In this document: positions 15,323-23,051 of the stretch, piece after piece | How positions within the stretch are numbered: position 1 is the stretch's first letter | Layout: every line of letters starts with the position of its first letter | Origin: Nocardia concava NBRC 100430 | Lineage (GTDB): Bacteria > Actinomycetota > Actinomycetes > Mycobacteriales > Mycobacteriaceae | Assembly: GCF_000308815.1 (NCBI RefSeq) | Contig: NZ_BAFX01000012.1 | Span: forward strand, 1-36,212 | Direction of reading: 5' to 3' | Length of the DNA: 36,212 bases | The notes under the pieces: generated by a model | The model's database searches: none | What the model saw: the letters and a program-made list of their open reading frames with translations, nothing else | Told to the model about the DNA's origin: nothing | Translations under genes and position numbers: made by a program

Positions 15323-16414
15323 ATGACTACCGCCGATCTCGACCGGCACTCCGATCTCGACGATCAGCGCACGCTGAGCGTGAGCCCGCTGAGCTCCCCC
15401 CGCGAGGTCCGTGCCGCCCACCCGATCGACGACACCCTCGCCGACACCGTGCGCGCGGGCCGCAAGGCCACCGTCGACGTGCTCAACGGCACCGACGACC
15501 GCCTCATGGTGATCGTCGGCCCGTGTTCGGTGCACGATCCCGAGGCCGCCATGGACTACGCGCGCCGCCTGGCCGTCAAGGCCGCCGAGGTCTCCGACCG
15601 GCTGCACGTGGTGATGCGCGTGTACTTCGAGAAGCCGCGCACCACGCTGGGCTGGAAGGGTCTGATCAACGACCCGCATCTGGACGGCAGCTTCGACATC
15701 AACACCGGGCTGGATCTGGGCCGCCGCCTGCTGGTCGACATCACCGCGCTGGGCCTGCCGGTGGCGTGCGAATTCCTCGACCCGATCACCCCGCAGTACA
15801 TCGCCGACCTGGTCGCCTACGGCGCGATCGGCGCGCGCACGGCCGCCAGCCAGGTGCACCGGCAGCTGTCCTCGGCGCTGTCCATGCCGGTCGGCATCAA
15901 GAACGGCACCGACGGCGATGTGCAGGTCGCGGTCGACGGCGTGCGCGCCGCGGCGGCCTCGCACGTGTTCCCCGGCACCGACCTGGACGGGCGTTCCGCG
16001 CTCATCCGCACCGCGGGCAACCCGGACTGCCACGTCATCCTGCGCGGCGGCAGCAACGGCACCAACTACGACGCCGCCTCCTGCGCGGAAGCGCTGCTGC
16101 GCCTGGAGAAGTCGTCGCTGGCGCAGCGGCTCGTGGTGGACGCCTCGCACGGCAACTCCAACAAGGACCACAACCGCCAGGTCGATGTCGTCACCGATAT
16201 CGCCGAGCGCATCGCGGGCGGCGAGGACACCGTCGTCGGTCTGATGATGGAGTCGTTCATCGTGGCGGGGCGCCAGGACCTCACCCTGGGGCATCCGGAG
16301 GAGCTGACCTATGGCCAGTCCATCACCGACGCCTGCATCGATTGGGATGTCACGGCCGCCCAGCTCGACCGGCTCGCCGACGCCGTCACCCGTCGCCGCG
16401 AAGGCCGCGGCTGA
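15323..16414 (+). CDS. aroG: 3-deoxy-7-phosphoheptulonate synthase, class I
   Basis: This 363-aa enzyme should condense phosphoenolpyruvate and erythrose-4-phosphate, the entry step to chorismate. Class I (AroF/G/H type) markers are clear: VGPCSVHDP, RVYFEKPRTTLGWKGLINDP, GARTAASQVHR, KNGTDGD, ILRGG, VDASHGNSNKDHNRQ and MMESFI. Chorismate feeds both aromatic amino acids and salicylate synthase encoded 9 kb to the left. The start is ATG at 15323 (MTTADLDRHS) behind AAGGAAA; a longer frame from 15293 is unlikely. Expression is probably attenuated by the leader peptide upstream. A strong terminator follows. M. tuberculosis relies on a class II enzyme, so this organism may have both. Confidence 0.93.
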   Translation: MTTADLDRHSDLDDQRTLSVSPLSSPREVRAAHPIDDTLADTVRAGRKATVDVLNGTDDRLMVIVGPCSVHDPEAAMDYARRLAVKAAEVSDRLHVVMRVYFEKPRTTLGWKGLINDPHLDGSFDINTGLDLGRRLLVDITALGLPVACEFLDPITPQYIADLVAYGAIGARTAASQVHRQLSSALSMPVGIKNGTDGDVQVAVDGVRAAAASHVFPGTDLDGRSALIRTAGNPDCHVILRGGSNGTNYDAASCAEALLRLEKSSLAQRLVVDASHGNSNKDHNRQVDVVTDIAERIAGGEDTVVGLMMESFIVAGRQDLTLGHPEELTYGQSITDACIDWDVTAAQLDRLADAVTRRREGRG

Positions 16415-16487
16415 TCCCACCGGCCCCATACCCGCACCCGCTCGTAGCGAGTTCGCCTCGCACGGAACGAGTTAGGCGTGCACACTG

Positions 16488-16527
16488 AGTTCGGCCCACA
16501 CCCAGTCCGGCGGGTGTGGGCCGAACT
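16488..16527. terminator. Terminator of DAHP synthase gene
   Basis: A perfect 16-bp stem (AGTTCGGCCCACACCC / GGGTGTGGGCCGAACT) with an 8-nt loop is followed by TCTTTCC. It lies 73 nt after the aroG stop. Confidence 0.8.
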
Positions 16528-16552
16528 TCTTTCCGGGGTCGCCTCGGCTCTC

Positions 16553-16640
16553 GTCATCCCGGCGTGCTTTCGGCCGGGATCCACACGGTCTGTGGCCCAG
16601 CGGTTTCGGTGGATTCCGGCCAAGAACATGCCGGAATGAC
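16553..16640. repeat. Palindromic intergenic repeat, copy 2
   Basis: Arms of 32 nt at 16553-16584 and 16609-16640 form an imperfect inverted repeat around a 24-nt loop. Both ends match copy 1 (6525-6597): GTCATCCCGGC at the left, GCCGGAATGAC at the right, and GCCGGGATCCAC / GTGGATTCCGGC inside. The loop differs entirely in size and sequence. Like copy 1 it lies between convergent genes (aroG and the acetyltransferase). Confidence 0.8.
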
Positions 16641-16649
16641 AGGGGCGAC

Positions 16650-17231
16650 TCAGACGCCCGCGGGCCAGTGGGGGCTGGGTGTCGCGGGATCGGTGCGGAG
16701 GCGGCCCGCGACCCAGATGTCGCGGCGGGTGCCGCGCTGCACACCGCCGCCGCGGATCAGGCCCTCGTAGTGGAAGCCGGTGCGGCGGGCCACGGCGGCC
16801 GAGGGATGGTTGCCGACGAAGGCGCGCCACTCCAGGCGCTCGAAGGCCATGGCGGCCGGGTCCAGGCCGATGGCCGAGACCAGCCCGGCGGCCCGGGACA
16901 TGAGGCCCCGGCCGCGGGCGGCGGGGGAGAGCCAGAAGCCGATCTCGGCGGTGTCGTCGTCACGGCGGGGGTAGAGCGGGCTCAGGCCGATCATGCCGAC
17001 GACCCGGCCGTGCTCGGCGGTACGCACCGCCCAGGTGGGACTGCGGGTGGCCCAGCCGGGGCCGACGATGTCGTAGATGAATTTCTCGGCGTCGGCGCGG
17101 TGATACGGCACCGGCATGGTGGTCCAGGCGCCGATGGAGGGCTCCTGGCACAGGGCGGTGATGGCGTCGATATCGGAGACGGCGGGCGGCGACAGCCAGA
17201 CCGCGCCGTCGGAGAGGAATTCCGCGTCCAT
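16650..17231 (-). CDS. GNAT-family N-acetyltransferase
   Basis: This 193-aa protein belongs to the GNAT superfamily, RimJ/RimL-like branch. It opens with a substrate-strand segment (LSPPAVSDIDAITALCQEP). The acetyl-CoA-binding motif A reads AEIGFWLSPAARGRGLMSRA, with RGRG as the pyrophosphate loop. The block ERLEWRAFVGNHPSAAVARRTGFHYEG is typical of enzymes acetylating N-terminal or small-molecule amines; the target is unknown. It starts at ATG 17231, is divergent from the sigma factor gene across 115 bp, and converges on aroG. Confidence 0.82.
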   Translation of the reverse strand: MDAEFLSDGAVWLSPPAVSDIDAITALCQEPSIGAWTTMPVPYHRADAEKFIYDIVGPGWATRSPTWAVRTAEHGRVVGMIGLSPLYPRRDDDTAEIGFWLSPAARGRGLMSRAAGLVSAIGLDPAAMAFERLEWRAFVGNHPSAAVARRTGFHYEGLIRGGGVQRGTRRDIWVAGRLRTDPATPSPHWPAGV

Positions 17232-17278
17232 GCGGTCATGCTGTCACGGAAACCGGCGCGGGCGCACGACCTTTCCGG

Positions 17279-17346
17279 CCAGGCCGGTGGCCGAGTGTCC
17301 CAGGCCGGTGGTGGGGTTGTCACAGCCCGGCCGTAGCATCGATTCG
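17279..17346 (+). promoter_or_regulatory. Promoter region of the SigJ-like gene with 12-bp direct repeats
   Basis: CCAGGCCGGTGG occurs twice (17279-17290 and 17300-17311), exactly 21 bp apart, about two helical turns, as in operators. TGTCACA at 17318-17324 is the -35 element known for ECF41 sigma factors, and CGAT at 17340-17343 partly fits their CGTC -10, so autoregulation is plausible. TAGCAT at 17334-17339 lies 7 nt before the GTG start and could instead be a housekeeping leaderless -10. Confidence 0.5.
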
Positions 17347-18273
17347 GTGGTTGCCGCTCTTCTCGCCGACTTGTTCGAATCGCATCGGCCGCATTTGCTC
17401 TCGGTGGCCTATCGGCTGACCGGCAGCGTCAGCGATGCCGAGGACGCGGTGCAGGAGAGCTGGCTGCGGCTCGCGGTGGCCCGGCAATTCGAGATCGAGG
17501 ACCTGCGCGCCTGGCTCACCACCGTGGTCAGCCGCATCTGCCTGGACCGGCTGCGCAGCGCGGCGGCGCGGCGGGAAAAGTATGTGGGGCAATGGCTCCC
17601 GGAGCCGGTGGTCACGGCGATCACGCCGTCCAGCACACCCGATCCGCTGGCGGCGGTGGTGCGCAAACAGGAATTCCGTTTCGCCGCAATGGTGGTGCTC
17701 GACACCCTGACCCCGCCGCAGCGGGTGGCGTTCGTGCTGCACGACGGCTTCGCGGTGCCCTTCGACGAAATCGCCGACATCCTCGGCATTTCCATCGATG
17801 CGGCGCGGCAGCTGGCGAGCCGGGCCCGCAAGGCGGTGGCGCACGCGCCCGAGCCTGTCTCCGATGACGAGCACAGCGCCGCGGTGCAGCGGCTGCTGGC
17901 CGCGCTGTCCGGCGGCGACGTGAATGCGGTTGTGGCGGCACTGCATCCGGATGTGCGGACGGTCGGCGATGCCGACGGGACCACCTCCACGGCGCTCAAT
18001 GTCATTGCGGGCCTGGACCGGAACGTCCGGCTCTGGATGGGGCTGTGGCGCAAGTTCGGTCTGTTCGACTCCGCGCACACCGGTCCGGCCCGCGAACTCG
18101 AACCGGTGCTGGTCAACGGTCAATGGGGCATCCTGGCGCACGAGACCGCGTCCTGGGACGGTGTCCCGGGCAGCCCGCAGCGGGTGTACGGGTTCACCGT
18201 GCGCGACGGCAAGGTGTGGGGCGTCTACGACGTGGTGAACCCGGCGAAACTACGCGGCATCCGCATTCATTAG
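17347..18273 (+). CDS. sigJ: SigJ-like ECF sigma factor (ECF41 type) with SnoaL-like C-terminus
   Basis: This 308-aa extracytoplasmic-function sigma factor directs RNA polymerase to stress promoters. Region 2 (RPHLLSVAYRLTGSVSDAEDAVQESWLRL) and region 4 (LTPPQRVAFVLHDGFAVPFDEIADILGISIDAARQLASRARKAV) are complete. The linker has the ECF41 motif WLPEPV. The C-terminal half is the SnoaL-like domain that replaces an anti-sigma factor, ending VVNPAKLRGI. The usual DGGGK motif of that domain is not seen; the equivalent loop reads GDADGTTSTAL. I chose GTG at 17347, giving about ten residues before region 2 as usual; upstream frame is open but unlike sigma factors. No COE-type partner gene is adjacent. 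Confidence 0.87.
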   Translation: MVAALLADLFESHRPHLLSVAYRLTGSVSDAEDAVQESWLRLAVARQFEIEDLRAWLTTVVSRICLDRLRSAAARREKYVGQWLPEPVVTAITPSSTPDPLAAVVRKQEFRFAAMVVLDTLTPPQRVAFVLHDGFAVPFDEIADILGISIDAARQLASRARKAVAHAPEPVSDDEHSAAVQRLLAALSGGDVNAVVAALHPDVRTVGDADGTTSTALNVIAGLDRNVRLWMGLWRKFGLFDSAHTGPARELEPVLVNGQWGILAHETASWDGVPGSPQRVYGFTVRDGKVWGVYDVVNPAKLRGIRIH

Positions 18274-18276
18274 GCT
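18271..18276 (+). promoter_or_regulatory. -10 hexamer of a possible leaderless dapC promoter
   Basis: TAGGCT overlaps the sigJ stop codon (TAG) and lies 6 nt before the dapC ATG. No ribosome-binding site is visible, so a separate leaderless transcript is plausible. Confidence 0.5.
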
Positions 18277-18282
18277 CCGGAC

Positions 18283-19470
18283 ATGCCGTCCCGTATTCCG
18301 ACCGTCGCCCGTCTGCAGCCGTTCGCCTCGACGATCTTCGCCGAGATGACCGAGCTGGCCGTTCGCCACGGGGCGGTCAATCTGGGCCAGGGCTTTCCGG
18401 ACAGCGACGGCCCGGCGGGCATGCTCGAGGTGGCCCGGCAGGCCATCGCCGACGGGTTCAACCAGTACCCGCCCGGGCGCGGGGTGCCCGCGCTGCGGCA
18501 GGCCATCGCGGCCGACCGGGCCCGGCGGTACGGGACCCACTACGACCCGGACAGTCAGGTGCTGGTCACGGTCGGGGCCACCGAGGCCATCGCGGCGACC
18601 GTGCTCGGACTGGTCGAACCCGGTGAGGACGTGGTGCTCATCGAGCCCTACTACGACTCCTACGCCGCGGCGATCGCATTGGCCGGGGCCAACCGCCGCA
18701 CCGCGCGGCTGGTGCCCGACGGCGACGGCTTCGCCCTCGACCTGGACAGCCTGCGCGCCGCCATCACCCCGAAAACCCGGCTGCTGCTGCTGAATTCGCC
18801 GCACAACCCGACCGGCACCGTGCTGTCGCGCGCCGACCTCACCGCCATCGCCGAACTGGCCATCGAGCACGACCTGTACGTCATGTCCGACGAGGCCTAC
18901 GAGCATCTCGCCTTCGACGGGCACGAGCACATCAGCCTGTCCACCCTGCCCGGCATGTTCGAGCGCACCGTCGTGGTCTCCAGCGCCGCCAAGACCTTCA
19001 GCGTCACCGGCTGGAAGATCGGCTGGGCCTGCGCCCCCGCGCCACTGCTGGACGCGGTGCTGGCCGCCAAGCAGTTCCTCACCTTCGTCGGCGGCGGCCC
19101 CTTCCAGCCCGCCGTCGCCCACGCCCTCAACAACGAGCAGCAGTGGGTCGCGGCGCTGCGAGACACCCTGTCGGAGAAGCGGCTTCGGCTTTCCGCTGCT
19201 CTCGCCGAGGCCGGTTTCGGTGTGAAGCGCAGCGACGGCACCTATTTCGTGTGCGCCGACATCACCCCGCTGGGCGCTACCGACGCCTACGCCTTCTGCC
19301 GCGAACTGCCCGAGCGTCTCGGTGTCGCGGCCGTCCCCGTCAGCGTCTTCGCCGACGACAAGCCTGCCTGGAACCACCTGGTCCGCTTCACCTTCTGCAA
19401 GAAGGAGGAGACCATCGCCGAGGGCGTGCGCCGCCTGCGCGCCGCCCATCAGGCCGAGGCGGTCCGCTGA
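18283..19470 (+). CDS. dapC: PLP aminotransferase, DapC-like (N-succinyldiaminopimelate aminotransferase)
   Basis: This 395-aa fold-type I class I/II aminotransferase carries the N-terminal GAVNLGQGFPDSDGP, GFNQYPPGRG, VTVGATEAIAA (phosphate/PLP cradle), NSPHNPTG, DEAYEHL and the Schiff-base lysine in SSAAKTFSVTGWKIGW. Near the end is NHLVRFTFCKKEE. The sequence reads very like the M. tuberculosis Rv0858c protein assigned as DapC in lysine/meso-diaminopimelate synthesis. Related enzymes act on kynurenine or methionine, so substrate is not certain. The start is ATG at 18283 just after sigJ. The lysine-exporter-like gene follows on the same strand. Confidence 0.85.
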   Translation: MPSRIPTVARLQPFASTIFAEMTELAVRHGAVNLGQGFPDSDGPAGMLEVARQAIADGFNQYPPGRGVPALRQAIAADRARRYGTHYDPDSQVLVTVGATEAIAATVLGLVEPGEDVVLIEPYYDSYAAAIALAGANRRTARLVPDGDGFALDLDSLRAAITPKTRLLLLNSPHNPTGTVLSRADLTAIAELAIEHDLYVMSDEAYEHLAFDGHEHISLSTLPGMFERTVVVSSAAKTFSVTGWKIGWACAPAPLLDAVLAAKQFLTFVGGGPFQPAVAHALNNEQQWVAALRDTLSEKRLRLSAALAEAGFGVKRSDGTYFVCADITPLGATDAYAFCRELPERLGVAAVPVSVFADDKPAWNHLVRFTFCKKEETIAEGVRRLRAAHQAEAVR

Positions 19471-19548
19471 CCTTGGCCTCCGGGAGGCAGTCCACCGGAA
19501 GGTAATTGGACCGCGACAGTGATCGCTGTGGCCTGAAGAATCGGGCTT

Positions 19549-20193
19549 GTGATCGAGACGAGTGCGTTGCTGGGTGTCGCGGTGGCGGCATTGGGGCTGG
19601 TGCTGACGCCGGGGCCGAACATGATGTACCTGGTGTCGCGGACGGTGTCGCAGGGACGGCGGGCCGGGCTGGTATCCCTGGCCGGGGTGGCGGTCGGCTT
19701 CGGGGTCTATCTGGTCGCGGCCACGGCGGGGATCACCGCCGTGTTCGCCATGGTGCCCGCGCTGTACCTCGGGCTGAAGGTGACCGGGGCGCTGTATCTG
19801 GTCTATCTGGCGTGGAAGACGTTGCGGCCCGGCGGGGTTTCGCTGTTCGCGCCGACCGAGCTGCCCGCGGATTCGCCGCGCAGGCTGTTCGGCATGGGGC
19901 TGGTCACCAACCTGCTGAATCCGAAGATCGCCATCCTGTACATGGCGCTCATCCCGCAGTTCGTGACGCCCGCGCGCGGGCAGGTGTGGCTGCAGAGCCT
20001 GACGCTGGGCGCGGTGCAGATCGCCATCGCGGTCACCGTGAACGGGCTGATCGTGCTGAGCGCGGGAGCCATCTCGACATTCCTTGCGCGACGGCCGCTC
20101 TGGCTGCGCGCCCAGCGGTTCGTCACCGGGACCGTGCTCGGGGCCATGGCGGCGCTGGTGCTGAACGACCGGACGCGGCCGCTTCCGGCCTGA
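19549..20193 (+). CDS. LysE-family amino acid exporter
   Basis: This 214-aa membrane protein of the LysE/RhtB superfamily has the N-terminal signature LVLTPGPNMMYLVSRTVSQGRRAGL and TNLLNPKIAILYMALIPQF, with about six hydrophobic segments. It should export an amino acid or related metabolite by proton exchange; the substrate cannot be read. The start is GTG at 19549; AAGAAT lies 7 nt upstream, a poor -10-like hexamer. It ends 12 nt before a terminator shared with the convergent peptidase gene. A second member of the family is at 21663-22301. Confidence 0.87.
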   Translation: MIETSALLGVAVAALGLVLTPGPNMMYLVSRTVSQGRRAGLVSLAGVAVGFGVYLVAATAGITAVFAMVPALYLGLKVTGALYLVYLAWKTLRPGGVSLFAPTELPADSPRRLFGMGLVTNLLNPKIAILYMALIPQFVTPARGQVWLQSLTLGAVQIAIAVTVNGLIVLSAGAISTFLARRPLWLRAQRFVTGTVLGAMAALVLNDRTRPLPA

Positions 20194-20205
20194 CCGCAAT
20201 GGTGG

Positions 20206-20233
20206 TGCCCGCCGCGAATCACCGCGGCGGGCA
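20206..20233. terminator. Terminator between LysE-type exporter and M1 peptidase
   Basis: TGCCCGCCGCG and CGCGGCGGGCA form an 11-bp stem with a 6-nt loop. It is 12 nt after one stop and 5 nt from the other, so it probably serves both convergent genes. Confidence 0.75.
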
Positions 20234-20238
20234 ATTCC

Positions 20239-21642
20239 TTACGAGCGCAGCGGGCCGGGGTAGAGGAATTCGTCGGCCGGGCGGTCGGTGCGGTCCAGCC
20301 AGGCGGTGAAGAAGCCCGACAGGTCGTGCGGGGTGCGGGACTGGATGAACTGGCGGAACTCCGGCATCGAGGCGTTGCCGTACTTGTGGGCGGTGACGAA
20401 GTCGCGCACCGCGGTGAAGAAGGCCTCGTCGCCCATGGTGCGGCGCAGGGCGTGCAGGAACAGCGGGCCGCGGTAGTAGACCGAGGTGAATTCATTGCCC
20501 ACGCCAGGGTTTTGCAGTGCGATCTCCCAGAACCTGGGATCGTCACGGTATTTCGCGATGGTGTCCCGGTACATCGCGTCGACGTCCTTGCCCTCCTTGC
20601 GTTCCGCCCACAGATAGTCGGCGGTGTAGCTGGCGAAGCACTCGTTCAGGCAGACGTCGGGCCACTGCTTCACCGACATGGAGTCGCCCCACCACTGGTG
20701 GGTGATCTCGTGCACCACGGTGTTCAGATCGGTCCAGGGCGCGTAGACGGGCCGCGTCTGGGTCTCCAGCGAGAACTGCAGTTCGGTGTCGACGAAGATG
20801 CCGCCCGCGGTGTCGAACGGGTACGGGCCGTAGAGCTCCTCCTGGAAGTCCAGGATCTCCGGCAGCCGCGACTCGATGTCCTCGAGCTTGACCGCGTCCG
20901 GCGCGAATCCGCTCAGCAGCTGGGTTCCATTGGCGCGCCGCTGTTCCAGGAACTGGAACTTGTCGATGGCGATGGTGGTCAGGTAGCCGATCACCGGCTG
21001 GCGCAGCTCCCAGGAGACGGTGCGGTTGCCGCCCTGGACGGTGTCGGACACCTTGTCGCCGCCCGACATCACCTCCCACTCCGCGGGCACGGTGGCGTGC
21101 AGCGTGAAAGTCGCCTTGTCCAAAGGCGTGTCGTTGTTCGGATACCAGGCGCTGGCCGAATGCGGTTCGCCCGCGACGAAGGCCCCGCCGCTGGGCGAGA
21201 ACACCCAGCCCTCGCCGTCGGTGCCGGTCACCTCGCCCGTGTACTCCACCTGCACGGTGAAGGGCAGGCCGGGCAGCAGCGGAATCATCGGCGTGACGAC
21301 GAGCTCGTGCTCGCCGGTGCGATCGAACCAGGCGGGCAGGTTGTTCACCGTCACCTTGGAGATGGCCGGGCCGCTGTAATCCAGATCGAACGTCCGCAGC
21401 GCCTGGGTGGCCACCGCGTCGATGCGGGTGGATCCGGTCAGCTTATGGGTGGGTGGATCGTAGGAGATCGTGACGTCGTAATGGCCCGCGTCGTAGCCGC
21501 CGTTGCCGTCCATCGGGTAGTAGGGATCGCCGACGCCGGGCGCGCCCGTGAAGGGATCATTCGAATCCGCCTGCGCTGGAGCCGCATTCGCGCCCGCCAG
21601 CAGTACCGCCCCCACCACCATGTACCGCCAGTTCCGTCTCAT
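20239..21642 (-). CDS. Secreted M1-family zinc metallopeptidase
   Basis: This 467-aa aminopeptidase-like protein starts with a Sec signal peptide (MRRNWRYMVVGAVLLAGANAA, cleavage near APAQA-DS). The zinc motif HEITHQWWG (His311, Glu312, His315) is followed by Glu334 in LNECF, the gluzincin arrangement. ETQTRPVY stands where M1 enzymes carry the exopeptidase loop. It matches the short secreted actinobacterial M1 subgroup that lacks the long C-terminal helical domain of PepN. Its likely role is trimming extracellular peptides. The ATG at 21642 lies 20 nt after the LysE-type gene stop on the same strand, so the two may form an operon. Confidence 0.9.
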   Translation of the reverse strand: MRRNWRYMVVGAVLLAGANAAPAQADSNDPFTGAPGVGDPYYPMDGNGGYDAGHYDVTISYDPPTHKLTGSTRIDAVATQALRTFDLDYSGPAISKVTVNNLPAWFDRTGEHELVVTPMIPLLPGLPFTVQVEYTGEVTGTDGEGWVFSPSGGAFVAGEPHSASAWYPNNDTPLDKATFTLHATVPAEWEVMSGGDKVSDTVQGGNRTVSWELRQPVIGYLTTIAIDKFQFLEQRRANGTQLLSGFAPDAVKLEDIESRLPEILDFQEELYGPYPFDTAGGIFVDTELQFSLETQTRPVYAPWTDLNTVVHEITHQWWGDSMSVKQWPDVCLNECFASYTADYLWAERKEGKDVDAMYRDTIAKYRDDPRFWEIALQNPGVGNEFTSVYYRGPLFLHALRRTMGDEAFFTAVRDFVTAHKYGNASMPEFRQFIQSRTPHDLSGFFTAWLDRTDRPADEFLYPGPLRS

Positions 21643-21662
21643 GCGCCCGTACCGCCCCTTTC

Positions 21663-22301
21663 TCAGTTGGTGCTTCCCGATACCGCCACGCTCGCACCCA
21701 GTCCGATGATCATGACACCCCCGGCGCCGCCGACGGCCTCCAAACGCTTCGGCGAGCGCGCGAACCAGTCCCGTGCCGTCCCGGCCAGCAGGGCGTACAC
21801 CGAATCGGAGACCACCGCGATGGTCAGGAAGACGACGCCGAGCACCAGCATCTGCAGCGGGACCGCGCCCGATTCCGGCGCCACGAACTGCGGCAGCACG
21901 GCGGAGAAGAAGATGATGGCCTTCGGGTTGGTGAGCCCGACCAGCACGGCCTGGCGCATGGCCCGCCGTTGGTTCATCGGCTCGACCTTGGACTCGAAGA
22001 CCTCGCGCAGCGAGCGGCGCTCCCGGAAGGCCTGAATACCGAGGTAGATCAGGTACAGCGCACCGGCGAACTTCACCACGGCCAGCGCGACGGCCGACGC
22101 GGCGAGAATGGTGCCCAGCCCCGCGGCCACCAGGCCGAGGATCACCAGAACCCCGAGCGAATGGCCCAGCACCGACAGCAGCGCGGCGCGACGGCCGTAG
22201 GTCAGCGCCCGGCCGATCACGAAAAGCACGCCGGGACCGGGGATTATGACAATGACAATGGATGCGACGAGAAACGCCAGCACGTTTGCGGCGGGAATCA
22301 T
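21663..22301 (-). CDS. LysE/RhtB-family exporter
   Basis: This 212-aa inner-membrane protein has the family N-terminus IVIIPGPGVLFVIGRALTYGRRAALLSVLG and the central LVGLTNPKAIIFFSAVLPQF, with about six hydrophobic segments. It should export amino acids or homoserine-lactone-like compounds; the substrate is unknown. Identity with the other exporter (19549-20193) is confined to the family motifs, so it is not a recent duplicate. It precedes the M1 peptidase in the same direction, which would pair peptide degradation outside with amino acid efflux. The start is ATG at 22301. Confidence 0.85.
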   Translation of the reverse strand: MIPAANVLAFLVASIVIVIIPGPGVLFVIGRALTYGRRAALLSVLGHSLGVLVILGLVAAGLGTILAASAVALAVVKFAGALYLIYLGIQAFRERRSLREVFESKVEPMNQRRAMRQAVLVGLTNPKAIIFFSAVLPQFVAPESGAVPLQMLVLGVVFLTIAVVSDSVYALLAGTARDWFARSPKRLEAVGGAGGVMIIGLGASVAVSGSTN

Positions 22302-22345
22302 CGGATCATTCTATTTTCCGTGGCAAGTCGTGTCGCCCCATTAAC

Positions 22346-23014
22346 TCAGCCACGGAGTTCGTCCGGCAGTTGCTGTGGATCGAGCAGCAGTCGCTTGGCG
22401 TCCGCGCCCCGCACCTTGGCGGCCAGATCCAGATTGTCGGTGAGCAGCTTCCACTCCACCTCGTTGATGGCGGTGCGGGCGCGCTCGATGATGTTGAGGT
22501 CCCGGGTGCCCCAGGCGATGGGCATGGCCGACACCGTCTGCCACAGGTCGCCGACCGGGCCGGGCGCGCGGTCCACCCGCACGGTCACCGCGGGCACCCG
22601 CTCCCCGGTGCGGGCCCGATGCCCGGGCAGGGACCGGACCGTGCGGGTCACCAGGGCGTAGCGCGGTCCCTCGGCGCTGGGCTTGGCCAGATCGACCAGG
22701 GCCAGCAGCGTGGCCCCGTCGCCGCTGGTCTCCGACACGACCGCGGGGACCAGGTCGCCCGCGGCGTAGAGCTTGTCGACCCGGCCGCGATGCGGCATCC
22801 AGTACCCGATGAACAGCGCGGTCACGGCGGCCAGCAGGAATGCCACCGCCAGCAGCCACGACCACGGGTGGTTCACCCAGATCAGGAACGCGGTGCCCAG
22901 TCCCAGCACCGCGGCCGCGGTGTACGCCCAGATCCGTAGTCGGCGCAGGTACGCCACGACCTCGTTCACCGCCCGGGCATGGTCGCGGTCCACCGCGAAT
23001 TCGAAGCGCCGCAC
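22346..23014 (-). CDS. DUF3239-like membrane protein
   Basis: This 222-aa protein has an N-terminal cytoplasmic stretch (FEFAVDRDHARAVNEVVAYLRRLRI) and two adjacent membrane spans at about residues 30-70 (YTAAAVLGLGTAFLIWV, WLLAVAFLLAAVTALFIGYW). A soluble C-terminal domain contains GDLVPAVVSE, ARTGERVPAVTVR and WGTRDLNIIERARTAINEVEW. It resembles proteins labelled DUF3239 in Corynebacteriales, from memory; the function is unknown. The GTG start at 23014 has GGGAGGG 6 nt upstream. It follows the XPB helicase by 37 nt on the same strand and is probably in that operon. Confidence 0.7.
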   Translation of the reverse strand: MRRFEFAVDRDHARAVNEVVAYLRRLRIWAYTAAAVLGLGTAFLIWVNHPWSWLLAVAFLLAAVTALFIGYWMPHRGRVDKLYAAGDLVPAVVSETSGDGATLLALVDLAKPSAEGPRYALVTRTVRSLPGHRARTGERVPAVTVRVDRAPGPVGDLWQTVSAMPIAWGTRDLNIIERARTAINEVEWKLLTDNLDLAAKVRGADAKRLLLDPQQLPDELRG

Positions 23015-23051
23015 GTGCGTCCCTCCCGCCTTATGGAGGCTCTTCCTCCAC

